From Bolinopsis microptera (taxonomy: Eukaryota > Ctenophora > Tentaculata > Lobata > Bolinopsidae): a stretch of 64,000 nucleotides of DNA. Shown here piece after piece: positions 9,430 through 21,049 of the stretch (position 1 is its first letter; every line of letters begins with the position of its first letter). The notes under the pieces are model-generated. The model ran no database searches. It saw only the letters and a list, made by a program, of their open reading frames with translations, and was not told where the DNA came from. The stretch lies in contig NC_087080.1 in NCBI RefSeq assembly GCF_026151205.1, forward strand, positions 9,079,720 through 9,143,719, in the 5' to 3' direction. The position numbers and the translations under genes were made by a program.

Positions 9430-10905
9430 CTCTCTCTCTCTGGTTTGGTCAACGGTTTCTGGCCTCCTAGTGAAGAGGGAGGCCTTCTCGCCGTGCCCAC
9501 AGAGTGTGACTCCTGCTAGCCATACTCCAGGACTCCCTAAGTATATACAAAAGCATAGAATAATAGATATCAAGGGGCGAGGGACTTCCGAGCATGGTCC
9601 ACTGGATATGTGTCACTATCTGAGATAGTCCTGTGTGGATCTAATGTATGATTGTTTATGAGCCTTGGTGTATGTCCTAGGTGCTTATCCAAATAGATCG
9701 TCTCTGTCAAACCTTGATGACTTTTCCACAAATTTGATAATGTGGTCGAGTTTACTATTGATGAGTTCCTCAATTGTTAGGATGGGTTTACCAAATATCC
9801 TCAATCTAGTTGTCATCAGCTGGATGCATTCACATAGGAAGTGTTGTGATGTTTCTGCTTCCCCTGGGCAGTGTTCACAGTCTTGTGTTTCGAATTTGGC
9901 GTTGTTTGCTACCGTCTGGAAGTATGCTAGTGGGCTGTGTCCTGATAGTAGCCATGTTAGCCATCTGATGTGAGTACCTGTGATGTTGATTATCTTGTAC
10001 CTGTTTTTGTTGAGGAAAAATGTTAGTGGGGTTTTTCCTTTGTCACTGAGTGCCACCTGTTTATACTTCTTGATATGGAGATTGAAGAGGTAATCTTTTA
10101 TGTGGGTGTTGATTATGCCTTCCGAGAGTGGGAGGAAGGGTTCAGGTCCAATGGGGGTGCTGCTGGATCCCTCCCTTGCTAGTTCGTCAGCTAGTTCATT
10201 ACCGTGTACTCCTTCATGTCCAGGAACCCACCTGAGTTCTACTTTGTGGGATGTACCTAATGTGTTAAGTTGGTCAGCAATGTCCAGCACTAGTCTGGAG
10301 CTGATGCTGGTGCTGGTTATCGCTAGGAGTGAGGCCTGGGAATCTGAGAAGAGATTTATGATTGATGTTGTACCTATATTTTCTTTGATCCAAATACTAG
10401 CCATGTGGAGAGCAAATAGCTCGCATTGGTAAACTGTTGCTAGTTTACCAAGTTGATAACTGACTCTGTGGAATTCCTGTGTTCCTTTGATGACACAGAA
10501 TCCCGCACCTGTATTACCGCTTGCTTTCGATCCATCTGTGAAGATCTGCCAGATGTTAGGTGAGATTTCTTCGATGTAGCTAATCGCAGTTTTCCTGTCC
10601 TGGATAATTACCTTGAAGCGTCTGTCCAGCATGATAACCTTGGGAATGCTGTCAAGTAATACGCACCCTGTGTAATTAATGTTAGCTAGCATTTTCTCCG
10701 CGTTGTGGGCGTGAGATTTACAAAGTCCTATCTGGTTGTAGTTGTACTGTTTATTCCATGTTCCTTGTAATTTAAGCCTCAAGGCAGATTTGATTGCTAA
10801 GGATTTAAGTTTAAAACTGATAGGCTGGAGACTAGCCATAATTTCTAGGTTGGGAGTTGGAGTGCTTTTCAGTCCTCTAGTGATCATGAGGACTGATGAT
10901 TGTAA
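9430..10905 (-). mobile_element. 5'-truncated LINE (RNase H-bearing non-LTR element)
   Basis: The - strand carries the last third of a non-LTR retrotransposon: the end of the RT region, an RNase H domain, a CCHC-like motif and a 3' UTR ending near a (CT)n run at 9430. The 5' break is near 10905, where the sequence changes to a repeat also seen at 6266. The RNase H suggests an I/R1/Jockey-group relative; finer placement needs a tree. Confidence 0.75.
9685..10890 (-). CDS. LINE ORF2 C-terminal part with RNase H
   Basis: About 400 codons are open. The start reads like the end of an RT domain (VLMITRGLKSTPTPNLEI). RNase H follows with the acidic set: IFTDGSKASGNTGAG (D), QCELFALHMA (E), LFSDSQASL (D) and WVPGHEGVHGNELADELA (H and D), all catalytic residues intact. 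A terminal zinc motif C-x2-C-x7-H-x4-C is seen at CEHCPGEAETSQHFLCEC. The endonuclease and RT palm are absent, so this copy cannot move alone. The unbroken frame indicates a recent, 5'-truncated insertion. Confidence 0.85.
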   Translation of the reverse strand, partial: LMITRGLKSTPTPNLEIMASLQPISFKLKSLAIKSALRLKLQGTWNKQYNYNQIGLCKSHAHNAEKMLANINYTGCVLLDSIPKVIMLDRRFKVIIQDRKTAISYIEEISPNIWQIFTDGSKASGNTGAGFCVIKGTQEFHRVSYQLGKLATVYQCELFALHMASIWIKENIGTTSIINLFSDSQASLLAITSTSISSRLVLDIADQLNTLGTSHKVELRWVPGHEGVHGNELADELAREGSSSTPIGPEPFLPLSEGIINTHIKDYLFNLHIKKYKQVALSDKGKTPLTFFLNKNRYKIINITGTHIRWLTWLLSGHSPLAYFQTVANNAKFETQDCEHCPGEAETSQHFLCECIQLMTTRLRIFGKPILTIEELINSKLDHIIKFVEKSSRFDRDDLFG

Positions 10906-10984
10906 GATGTATTGTGGCTACTATGAAAATCAACTCATTGAAAGAAAAATCGATTTAAAAGAAAGAAATATTAAGAGATGAATA

Positions 10985-12090
10985 AAAACCAGAAAAATGA
11001 AATTCAGAAGAAAGATATCAAAATAATTGATAAAAATATGAAAAGCTTTCCTCGGACGGTATCAGTTTCAACAAGGCAGTCAGGCAGTGTCTGGTCGTGT
11101 CTTGTAGAATACGTTATCATACGGATCATTTCTTTAGGATGTAGATGATGGTGTTACCTTCAGAAGCTGGGGTTTAAACAAAAGGATTAATCACTTCGCA
11201 GATGGAGTGGTCAGACCACTCCATCTGCGAAGTGATTAATCCAGAAGACTGGAGTTAGTATTTAGTAATTACATGTTAGTTGTTACAACAAAAGTTTAAC
11301 GTACCGAAAACAGAGTCTTGGCCGGTTTCTCCTCCCAGTCCCGCCAGTCCGGCTTCTCGGTCTGGGACGGTCGGTGATTGTGACCTTGCAATTTTCAAAG
11401 TTAAATGTAGACATGACAGTGGTCTACTTTGTCGAATGCTTTTGCGTAGTCTGAGTAGATAGCATCAGTTTCAAAGTTTTCAAGTTGCCGAGTGTGTGCT
11501 CCTTTTCCGAAATCTTGTTGCTTTTTTGAGGTATTCTGCTTCCTTCCTGACAACTATTTACTAATATTTTGATCCGGGGATGTTAGGGATACTGATGTGT
11601 CCTGTTTGAAAAGATCAGTGTTATGAAATGTAGACATAGTTAACACTTGGTTTACAGATTATTTTCTCTGGGTATCATCTAGATATTAACATATATATGT
11701 CATTATATTATTATCAACTTGCAAAGGGTAATATGATAGAGGAGAATCGCTCTTACCTTTGGTATGAACATTAAGAAATCAACAAAGAATCCGCACAAAT
11801 GTAACATTAATGCACGTTCAGACCCCAGACGTTATCCACCGTGCGGTAAATACTTTCCATTTCCCTACTTTTTCATTCCTTTTTATACTCCTGACACAGT
11901 CGCCGTTTGTTCTCTCCCATCAAGCATCATCTCTCGAACTTGGCTGAATGAGATACTGAGTGATTTCCGATCTTTTGGCTATTATCTTGTCATTTTCTGA
12001 GGTTTGTTTTATTAGATCAATTAACAACATAGATTAAAAAGTTATAACTGCAATTATTACTATACTGAACATATTCAGATACTCCGATAT
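10985..12090. other. intergenic, with one perfect palindrome
   Basis: No gene is supported. The stretch holds the 29-bp palindrome at 11184-11242, and at 11940-12090 a partial copy of the segment at 15330-15560 (the acceptor side of the unknown gene's first exon). Its frame reads KIIAKRSEITQYLI there. Confidence 0.45.
11184..11242. repeat. perfect 29-bp palindrome with a 1-nt spacer
   Basis: Arm 11184-11212 and arm 11214-11242 are exact reverse complements around a single A at 11213. As DNA it can form a cruciform, as RNA a hairpin with almost no loop. No TSD is obvious. Perfect inverted repeats of this length with so small a spacer are rare. Confidence 0.95.
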
Positions 12091-12205
12091 TGCTATATAT
12101 AGCAATGTTTTTTTGTATCGACTCAAATATGACCTTACTATGACCTGCTGGTTCGCAGTGTTCCAATCATTGGAGACTGTGTTGACTATCTCCTGAAGCG
12201 CCTCT

Positions 12206-12414
12206 GTGTACAAAGCTGGATTAGCAAAGAAGTCGCTTGCAATTGTAGAGTTGCATGACGAACTTCATATCCTTATCCAGCTTTGGAGTGTACAGGCGCT
12301 TCGAAGACGCCAACCCCAGTCTACGTACGGTCTCGTACGGAACGTTCTCTCTAAAAAACTTGGTCAACGAAGCAAGTCCTTCCTTAGATTTCTCGATCTC
12401 TGGGTGAGCGCCAT
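12206..12414 (-). pseudogene. 3' half of an exon split by a retroposon (unknown protein)
   Basis: The frame starts GAHPEIEKSKEGLASLTKFF and continues about 60 codons. It joins in frame, across the 15-bp target duplication, to WVWDGAHP at the end of the 14.6-kb exon, showing that one exon was cut by the insertion. The WD-AH pattern resembles coding pieces seen in hAT-like elements, but this is a guess. After the first stop the reading continues in another frame (ANPALYTEALQEIVNTV), so the exon is also frameshifted. Confidence 0.5.
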
Positions 12415-14590
12415 GTATGTATGTATGTATGTATTTTGACACGGGGCAGCGCTAGACCCCATGTAGTACCCTCAACCTACTTTTAGATTTGAAGGTCATA
12501 AAGGCGACAACAATGCCAAGAGGACAGCGCAAGCCGGTGAGCTGTACACTGGGCACGCGCGCGTAATAATAAAGCTCAAACAGGTAATAGACCCCGCGAG
12601 CATATAGAATCAGGATTTTACAGGATGTGGGCAGCCGGCCCTGTGAAGGTGATGGATGCGTGCAAATCTGAGGGCTTGAAGCGAGTGTATTGTGGAGCTA
12701 GCGTACTCTGATAAGTGAAGTAGCCCGAACCAGGTAGCTCACCTGCTCCGCATCGCGGGGGGCCGCTCCAGTTTACAGATGTACATGCGGAGATATGTCG
12801 ACGCTCGTGAGTGAATGGGGAATAGCTGATTTGTGCGAAGGTAATGTGTGGGTTATGATGGTGCTGTTACTTTATAAGTTCTAAGCTTGTAGAATGTGTT
12901 GCAAAAACCATCCTAATTGAGGTTTATTGGTTGGCGTAAGTAGTGAACTAGTGGGGTTTGACGATGGAAGAGCGCTAAGATAATTTTGGGAATGTAGTAT
13001 GGGCAGTGACAGATTCAAGGTTGATGGAGATAATTAAAACAACGAATATAACTGCAATTGTAAAAAGTAATAGCAAATATTTGTAAGTGAATCTCGATTG
13101 TTTGTGAATCCTCTTTATCGACACTAGGCAGAGTATGATGCTGAGGCGAAGTTCGGGACTGATCTGGTATCATCTTCCTTGAGTTTACTAATCAGATCAA
13201 CCTGGAGTGATGGAACGTTTCAATTATGTGGATTTGTCGTAATCTCGTGGATTAGTCGTAAGCTCGCGCGCGCGCAGGCTCGCGCGCGCACTAAATTTTC
13301 TGTTTAAAAAATGACGACTATTAGGTTGCTACGTCCTTGAGTTGTATGGCGTTCGCGCGTTACGTTTAATGCGGGAAATTTGAAGGACGGATTTAACCGG
13401 TTTGAGTAACTGGATTTGATTGAAGTTGTGTTTGGTGGAGCAAGGCGGTAGGTTCGTTTTTTTAGGGGTGATTAGTGGGAGTGTTCTAACCTGGTGGTGG
13501 TGGAGGAACTGCTAATACCGGATGAAGGGGTACCCTGGAGGCAGTGATTGGATCTCTACTGGTTTGGAGAGTGGGAGTCCTTTATTTAGGTTGTTTGATG
13601 AATATCTGTGTCAAGTCGTCAATCTGGAATAACTCGAGTTTTAGTAATTTATAAAGTGGGCTGTAACATTGCGTTCCAGCCCTGAGAGGGAAAATAAACT
13701 AGTAAGAAGATGTAATTATTGGAAAATTGATGCAGATTACATTTATTGACTGATCAGAACAAGGAATAATGTTATGTGGAGTCCAACTTGTAGTTATTCA
13801 TCTCATGTGATGGTTTAGCGAAGATTTCTGGATCGGAGTAGTATGATGCAGATATCAGATTTCGTAGTGCTGATCCATTGTGTCGATGTACTGCTGCTTA
13901 AACTGGTTTCCACGTATGTATGTCACAAGGGTAGCCGGGGTACTCGAATCCTAATTAGATCTCTAGCTTTGTGTTCGCCGTAGAGTGGAGAGTGGATATC
14001 CATGTGTAGGGTTGAAATTCCAAGGTTGCTGAAATGATGATGGTGTTAGAGAAAGACGCAAGGTGTAACATGCGTTACACCGTGGTAAGAAAGGCATTAT
14101 GGTAGCAGAGAATGCATTATGACAGGAGAATGAGCGAAAGTAATGCAAATGAAAAAAAGGACCGAATTGACGAGGTGATTGAGTGAGTGAGATGCTGCAT
14201 TGCTACTGGCTGACTCGCCAGCAACAATGCAAGTCCAAGAAGAAAGAAGGAGAGACACTGTCCGTTATCTGGGTGAGCCACCACCGACAGTGCTCCCACT
14301 TATGTGGGGCTGAGGGTGTTGGCTCCAAGAACCAGCCGTGAGCGAACAGCGCCTGTCCCCCTCTATGGTTAACTTGAGAGTAACAGGACTATGCCATTCT
14401 CCAGGCCAATCCGTTCAGTAACCAGCTGACCCAGCACCACCTCTGATGGAAGATGTGGTTCGGATTGGACTTCGCTAGGATTTGTCAGTTTTTCTGTAGA
14501 CACTAATGCTCCCTCGAGGAAAGACATGAGCCCCGGCGAAACTGACCAAAAACGTGGCAGGGATTCTCACCCTACTGGGTGAGCGCCATC
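12400..14590 (-). mobile_element. 2.16-kb non-coding retroposon with 15-bp target duplication
   Basis: The target site CTGGGTGAGCGCCAT stands at 12400-12414 and again at 14576-14590. Between them are 2161 bp that on the - strand begin TAGGGTGAGAATCCC and end in a (CATA)n tail. A variable-length TSD plus a simple-repeat 3' tail is a target-primed reverse transcription signature, so this is a LINE-mobilised element. No long open frame is present: the 13963-14299 frames are short. Base composition is richer in G+C and CpG than its surroundings. It is a large non-autonomous retroposon or an internally deleted LINE. Confidence 0.8.
13261..13292. repeat. CG-dinucleotide run
   Basis: Alternating CG runs (gctcgcgcgcgcgcaggc, then a second block) lie within the retroposon. 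Such runs can adopt Z-DNA. They stand out in an AT-rich window and are kept in a CpG-rich element. Confidence 0.8.
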
Positions 14591-14870
14591 CCACACCCAA
14601 ATAACTTTACTCCTCATTGATTCATGTACGCTGTCAGTACCACAGAACAACTGGATGAGATGATCTGACAGGTTTACGTTCAGTATACCTCCATCGGCAC
14701 AGAGGCCACTCGCAACGAGTGTACGTTTCCTCAGTTTCTCCTGATCTTTGTCCGTGATCAGCGAGAATGGCAAAGGAAAGGTAAAATTGCTAGTGGTGAA
14801 GTAGCCTACCAGCTGTTCACATAACAATTTGTACCCTTCATCTACTCGGAGGAAAGGCTTAAGAGCGATC
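14576..14870 (-). pseudogene. 5' part of the split exon (unknown protein)
   Basis: The frame has an acceptor near 14858, then FLRVDEGYKLLCEQLVGYFT, ITDKDQEKLRKR and VIWVWDGAHP, where the retroposon cuts in. It lies directly downstream of the 15.0-15.4 kb exon, so both belong to one gene on the - strand. The protein is not recognised. Confidence 0.5.
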
Positions 14871-15039
14871 CCTTACCTCAGCTCCAGTACAGTCCAACTT
14901 GAGGATCATATTCTCGAAGTCCCTGATACAAATATTTTTCCATAAAAATGGTTAATGTATATACTTTGAAACACACAGAAAAGATTTTAACAAACCAGCA
15001 ACTAAAAAACGTAGTCATGTTGACGTCACCACTCACCTG

Positions 15040-15407
15040 AAGCTTGATCCCGACTTGATGTTTATACATACGCAGCAAGCACCAGGTTGAAACCAGCTTT
15101 CTCTGCGACCATTTATTATATGCCGCCCGTCCAGCCATCTCTCTGTAAAGGGGGCCATGTTTAACCGCTTTCTGGTTCATTACATGTGCTCCGATGTTAT
15201 GCACTAGTTTTGACAGAGGTTCTCCTCCCCACTTGGTCCCTGCTGGCATCCATCCCTTATGCTTCTCTGGGTACTCTTCCAGTGTATGTTTCAGGATGAG
15301 TTCAATTATGTCTTTGTCGAACTTGCCTGAGTGAGATACCGAGTGATTTCCGATCTTCTGGCTATTAGTATTTAGTATTATCTTCATTAACCTCATTTTC
15401 TGAGGTT
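15040..15407 (-). CDS. first seen exon of the unknown gene
   Basis: Acceptor aaacctcag is followed by MRLMKIILNTNSQK, EEYPEKHKGWMPAGTKWGG and LSKLVHNIGAHVMNQKAV, ending GIKLQ at a GTGAGT donor near 15040. The frame is open for about 120 codons with clean splice signals. No domain is recognised. A degraded duplicate of its 5' edge lies at 11940-12010. The gene seems dead because its next exon is interrupted. Confidence 0.5.
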
Positions 15408-16745
15408 TGTTTTATTAGATCAATTACATTTTTGTATATATTATACGGAAAACTAATCGATATTTTTAAATTTTTGGCACTTAGAATAAAAAGTTATAAC
15501 TGCAATTATTACTGAATATATTCAGAAGTTCAGATATTCTGATATTGCTTCAGTATAGTTGTATATATAGTCGGTTGTCACTACATTATCTAGAAATCAG
15601 AAATGTACATAATCTTCTGTTGTTCAAACCACATAAACCTGTCGGTCCACCGATCCATCACTTGTCCACCACCAATCTGTATATTAAACTGTGGGTAAAA
15701 AGAAGAATAATAAAATTGCTGGCATCAAAAGGAATTTAGGCATTTACGTTGGAGTTAAATACGTTACATTTATTTACAAGATCTAACCTTAAAAATACTT
15801 AACAATTACAAAATCATTTAACCATTACATTATAATTCAAATGTCTTTTGGTTTGTGGGAAGGCGCTCCTTGGCACTGCTAGTTCTGCGGCTCCGGTCTC
15901 CCCTTCCTGCTGACTTCTCCTACTTGTTAGTGGTGGTAGTCCTTCCGCTGTCGAAATGACTGGCCCCTGCAGTGTTCTCAGCAATGTGCAGATAATCTAT
16001 CCGTATTTTTCGTATTATAACTTCAACGCAGTTTTTTAATTGAATGATTGTTAACGAAGAAGTCTTCATGTGATAATATGAAGTATCTCAAATCAGTCCA
16101 ATTTTTTTTCGAACTTAATCTGACTTCCTGGTCATCTTCTATTTATTATATTAAGCAGTCTAGACCTGCTTGTTGAAAATATGTAATTGACTTAAATAGA
16201 TACATTTTTACACGAAGCACCTTGTCATTATTGACAGTTGCCCAAGTGCCCTTGATTTTTCATTTGAATCAATGATTTTTCTGCAAGTATAGAGAAAAAT
16301 TTCCAAACACCTGACTGACGTTCACGCTCATTCTCAACCATGGCCGCTAAAATAATGAAATGTTAACTTGTTAAATACGCTTTACAAATACGCTTGGTCA
16401 AAGAAGAGGACATTAAAGTATTTAGGGTCTAAAGTATAGTACCAGTAAAATAAGAATTAATTTCAGTCAAAATCAAATATTAGAAAGAAAAAAATGTCAA
16501 CAGAAAAAAAGGTATCAAGTTAATTGATAAAAGATGTAAAAGAAAATAGGAGAACAGATTTTATAATACGTAAGAAAGAAAATATTTTTATCATAATGAT
16601 ACAAAAATAAATAAATACTTACAGTCCTTCCATCGAGTTGTTTAGCGGTTCTTTTCAGTCTTCTATCCCAAATGTTAAATGTGTTCATTTTGAGCTCAAA
16701 CGGAACATTTGAAGTTATTGAAATTTTAATGTATCTATCCATTTT
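15408..16745. other. AT-rich region, no supported gene
   Basis: Short frames only. The frame at 16515-16742 (-) is low-complexity and domain-free. The stretch ends where the 16.75-kb duplicated segment begins. Confidence 0.4.
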
Positions 16746-17260
16746 TTTATAGTTTTCAGATTTTATTACCCTTCATTAATCAACCTTATTGTTATTAACT
16801 TTACTAGAATAACTAGAAATGGAGGAAGACGTCTTCCTCCATTTCCTTTTTCTCCACTGCTTCTGATTGACCTGGTAATTTAATGTATAGTATACTCGAA
16901 CACTGGGGTTACTGGTTAAACGCCCGTTCCTCTATACTAAAAGCTGTCTGGGTGGTGGATACACTTGACTTAGCTAGTCCTCTAATCAGAGGCTGAAAGG
17001 TATTGGTCAGAATTATACATAATAACTAATATCATACATCATAATATAATCAATAATACATAACAGCTGTCCAGTGTCCTCCTTTTCCGTCCCCCTTCTC
17101 TTCTCTCCGCTTCTTGAGGTCCCTGCCACTGATAACTGATGTTATTGAGAGGAAACTCAGACAGTTAGTTAAGAAATGAAATCCAGTATCATGTGCTAAA
17201 CCTGTAATGCAGGAATAGTGAAATATAAACAATAATAATAATCTAACAATACAAAATATA
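16746..17260. repeat. about 0.45-kb direct duplication, copy 1
   Basis: Closely matches 18118-18560: same order, a few substitutions, small indels and one short insertion (gaaatggaggaagacgtc region) near 16820. The unit contains no complete gene. Confidence 0.85.
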
Positions 17261-17324
17261 CATAATATAACACAGTAACTACAGGGTGGTAATGCTCTTA
17301 AAAGTATGTACATACCTCGTTTAG

Positions 17325-17490
17325 CTTTGTAGTCACAAAAAGGACAGGCAATTCTTCGTGGAGGGTGCACTCTTTTGACGTGTCGATTAAGACTTAAGTG
17401 CCGCTTTCGTTCTGTGCTCCTTTTGACAAGTCTCACAATAGAACACAACATCGTTTCCGTGGAGACGTAGCTTGTGCTGAAATAATGTTG
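17325..17490 (-). pseudogene. C2H2 zinc-finger exon fragment, frame broken
   Basis: One frame reads FYCETCQKEHRTKAALKS and the next reads NRHVKRVHPPRRIACPFCD. Together they look like one C2H2 finger (CxxC, basic linker, HxxxxH) followed by the CxxC of a second. The switch of frame inside the first finger marks it as a decayed exon or an assembly error. Confidence 0.5.
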
Positions 17491-17696
17491 CAATCTATGA
17501 TTCTCGAAAATTATTCTACCAAGCAAAGAATTAAACATGTCAATAGTTGGGTTAACTTATTTTAATCGCTGTTATGTACAACTATTTTTCTGATAAAAAC
17601 TAAAAATTGTTTTAAGAGCCTATCAGAGAGCATAAAAATGTCCCGCTCAAGAAGTTTTAACCATAAAACTTCATTGCACTACACTCTTACATTATT

Positions 17697-17815
17697 ACAA
17701 CTACACAATCTATGATAATGTTAACTAGTCAAAAGTCTCTATATTAGTCAATAGACAATAATAATGATAACTAGAATGATAACTGATATTATCTCTATAT
17801 TAGTCCCATTAGTCA
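17697..17815. repeat. partial copy of the 21.2/21.7-kb tandem unit
   Basis: The text from aactacacaatctatgat through the repeated ctctatattagtc words matches the end of the tandem units near 21.6 and 22.0-22.1 kb. Confidence 0.75.
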
Positions 17816-18117
17816 ACTATAAATATACGATATGAGAGTGTTGATTCAAAAATTACGATCAGAGTAAGAGGTTAGGCTTTTAAGTAGTTGCTCGGACTTA
17901 TCTAGGAAAATATGTTTAACCGTGTTGTATCAGATTAATTACCGATGAAGCGAGATTCACACTTCGGTTCAGCTCTGTAGTCATGATAGCAAAAACACAA
18001 AACCGTAAACAGCAGGGTTAATTACCTCACCATCAATCCACGTATTTATACCCGTTCCTGTTAATTTAATGAAACGAAAAGTTTTATTGAATTAACAGCG
18101 TGAACTTTAATGGCTTT

Positions 18118-18560
18118 TTAGTTTTCAGATTTTATTACCCTTCATTAATCAACCTTATTGTTATTAACTTTACTAGAATAACTCCTAGATAAATATCTCT
18201 ACTCGAATACTGGGGTTACTGGTTAAACGCCCGTTCTTCTATACTAAAAGCTGTCTGGGTGGTGGATACACTTGACTTAGCTAGTCCTCTAATCAGAGGC
18301 TGAAAGGTATTGGTCAGAATTATACATAATAACTAATATCATACATCATAATATAATCAATAATACATAACAGCTGTCCAGTGTCCTCCTTTTCCGTCCC
18401 CCTTCTCTTCTCTCTGCTTCTTGAGGCCCCTGCCACTGATAACTGATGTTATTGAGAGGAAATATATAAGTAACTTAGACGGTAAGTTAAGAGTTGAAAT
18501 CCAGTATCATGTGCTAAACCTGTAAATTGTAATGCAGGAATAGTGAAATATAAATAATAA
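18118..18560. repeat. about 0.45-kb direct duplication, copy 2
   Basis: Partner of 16746-17260. The downstream edge differs: here it is followed by the exon fragment at 18640-18800, in copy 1 by the zinc-finger fragment. Confidence 0.85.
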
Positions 18561-18639
18561 TAATAATCTAACAATAACTATTATTACTACTATTAAAAAA
18601 TATTCAGAACTCAATAGAACTACTGCTTCTACTTTCTCT

Positions 18640-18795
18640 CCTGAGGTTATGCCTAGCGTTCCTGCAAAATGTTTGTGCAACCCTGTCATCAGGATCTTGA
18701 ATCCCCATTGATCTAAGCAGGTCCTTCCATTCCTGGTAGTTCCTTCTTTTACTTGGATTGCTGACGATGTTTTCATGCAGGAACTTCGTCCCTGT
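18640..18795 (-). pseudogene. exon fragment KFLHENIVSNPSKRRN..., copy 1
   Basis: The frame reads KFLHENIVSNPSKRRNYQEW then LLRSMGIQDPDDRV. The same exon lies at 24785-24908, where it is joined to a Kolobok-like transposase piece, so it is probably part of that element or carried along with it. No independent function can be given. Confidence 0.5.
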
Positions 18796-18903
18796 CTCCC
18801 CATCGTTAACCCGTAAGGGGTTGCACCAGGGGCGGTGGTAAATAGTGAAATATAAATAATAAAAATAATCTAACAATACAAATATATAATATAACACGAA
18901 TCG

Positions 18904-19152
18904 TCAGGCAAAGTTATTTTTCTTACTGTAGCCCAAGCAAGTCCGGTCACCTCTCCTTTTCACAAGGTATTTTCCCTCAGTTTTACTTTTACTACAGGCG
19001 GTACTACTTATTATCATCAGGCTCTCCATTATATCTCCGCATGAATATTTCCAAGCCATGCTATACATTCGGGGAATATCACGAAGTTTAACACCCATTA
19101 GATAAACATTTATTGCTGGGTGTGTTTCTTGATCACTGTTTCTGCTCTTCAC
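18904..19152 (-). CDS. unassigned exon-like frame, 82 aa
   Basis: The frame reads VKSRNSDQETHPAINVYLMG, with MYSMAWKYSCGDIMESLMII, and ends in a basic tail and stop. Balanced amino-acid use suggests real coding history. No domain or partner exon is recognised. Confidence 0.3.
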   Translation of the reverse strand: MKSRNSDQETHPAINVYLMGVKLRDIPRMYSMAWKYSCGDIMESLMIISSTACSKSKTEGKYLVKRRGDRTCLGYSKKNNFA

Positions 19153-19334
19153 CGTGTTTCATTGGCATTGAAGTCATATTTTTGCTTTATTAACGTTATT
19201 TAAAAAAAACTATATTGGCCCTCAAGTTGTCTTTTTCTTACAGTGTCATAGAAACTCTAAAGGGCTTCGGATCGATGATATTGCGTAATAGATCATAGGT
19301 ATTATAGGTATTTGTCTCCATTGCATTGTGCTCT

Positions 19335-19500
19335 ATTCGGGATAGTTCAATGGCCCCTTCTGCCGAGTAAGGTAGTTTCTTATTTCCTCCGGCGTGTTAA
19401 ATTCGGAGGGAATCCTATCCTCTTCTTCCTTTTCTTCATCGATTCGTTCCTCCCCGAAGACGAGCCTACCTCGCTCTGTTTCATCTTCCAATTTTTGTAA
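19335..19500 (-). CDS. acidic exon-like frame
   Basis: The - strand reads KLEDETERGRLVFGEERIDE, a run of E/D, then IPSEFNTPEEIRNYLTRQ and a stop, about 55 codons. Composition is that of a charged linker. Unknown protein. The + strand frame over the same bases is a shadow. Confidence 0.3.
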
Positions 19501-19659
19501 AAAGACCAATTGTATAGACTAAAAACTGAGTTACCAATTACATACGTTTATAATTTGCAAAATCCTAGTTTTTAAGATTCATAGCTGAAATCAGATTTTG
19601 ATTCAAGTCATGAATCCGTTAGTTTAAATAATTTACATCTAACAGTTTCGGGTCCTTCC

Positions 19660-19800
19660 AATAGGCCACGAAGTTCTTAAAGTTTCTGGTGGCCCGTCCT
19701 TAACCTCCCGTATCGTTAGCCGGTCATGCATCGCACCGGTACTAGCTAGGTGACCGGTTAAATGAGCTATCTCCTATCAGAGGAGTCCTCTGTCCTCTGA
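19660..19800 (-). mobile_element. possible tRNA-derived SINE, copy 1
   Basis: A GC-rich block in AT-rich surroundings. On the - strand an A-box-like word (ATAGCTCATTTAACCGG) sits near its start. A close copy lies at 22675-22795, where the box reads TAGCTCATTCGG. The B box is weak. A decayed SINE is the best reading. Confidence 0.4.
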
Positions 19801-20264
19801 AAAAGTCATAGGGTGTAAGCACTTGTTTCGTGAAAACGCATGATATTCAAATGTCACTGAAGAATTGAATCAGAAGAAACCTATGCAAATATTTGGTTAA
19901 AAAAAAGAAAAGAATTTTATGTGAAAAGAAAAACTACTATAACGAGAAAGAAAGGAGGACAGAGCTCTGTGCTTGTCGATATGCATAAAAAGGTCCTCAG
20001 ATCCGGGGATTGCATAGTCTGCAGTTATTTTCATAGATTTAAAATACACTTACCTTATCCTGTTATTCATTGACTACGTTATAAATGTTATTTATATCAT
20101 CTTTTCAATTCCATTGTCATCTCCGGTGGTGTGGGAAACTAGCGGCTAATTCAGATTGTCTGGCATATTCTGGATTGAGTGTGCCATTTTCAGTGAATAG
20201 CTTTTCTGGTAGCTTGATAAGGTGGTACACCACATTTATCCGACATTCTTTAAATTAGAACATG

Positions 20265-20960
20265 ATAGCTGTTCCACGTCATAGAATGATTCAACATGGT
20301 CACACCTTGCCATAGAAAATAGCAGGGTAACTGATTTGTAGTCAGCGATTTGGAAGTCAATTCTGATAAAAAATTGGATAAATATAAAAATGAAAATGAA
20401 AAGAACTCAATTTTTATGAACCTATACGTTTTTAAAAGCATTTCTGTACGCATACACAGTAAATGCCAGGGAAAGTCATCAAGATAATCGGTTGAAAAGG
20501 ATTTATTCAAAAGATATATGAAAAAGAATCTAGTAAAAAAAAAGAAATGTTAATAAATTTCACAGAAGAATTGAAACAGAAGAAAGCTATGAAAATATTT
20601 GGTAAAAAAAGAAAAGATTTTTACAAGAAAAGAAAAACTATTATAACGAGAAAGAAAGAAAGAACTTTTTATCACAATTACATAAACAGCACGGTCCATT
20701 TGTAGAGCTCTACACGGATCCGATACGACTTAGCTTCTTTAATTAAGATAAAGTAATCATTTTCCATAATCCAAGTTAATAATATTAGTTAGAGTCCATA
20801 GTTCATATGCTGAAACAGTTCTAGTTGTACACAATTGTGTGAAGTAGCTCTGTACGTTTCTGAAACTAAGCTTTTTAAATAGCGATTATAAATGATAATC
20901 TATCTTACCTCAAATACAACATTCATTGTAACTGCCCGATTTTCGGTAGTGTATTGAAAT
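20265..20960. repeat. dispersed direct duplication, copy 1
   Basis: Segments of this stretch recur in the same orientation at 22483-23200, broken by a different order of the SINE-like block. No gene is supported within it. Confidence 0.75.
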
Positions 20961-21049
20961 TCAGTATTCTTAAGTTGCAGGTTTATTAAGACGCAATGAA
21001 ACGCAAGGTATATGCCCTCTTGAGAAGCCTTTAAATTTCTACTTTATAT

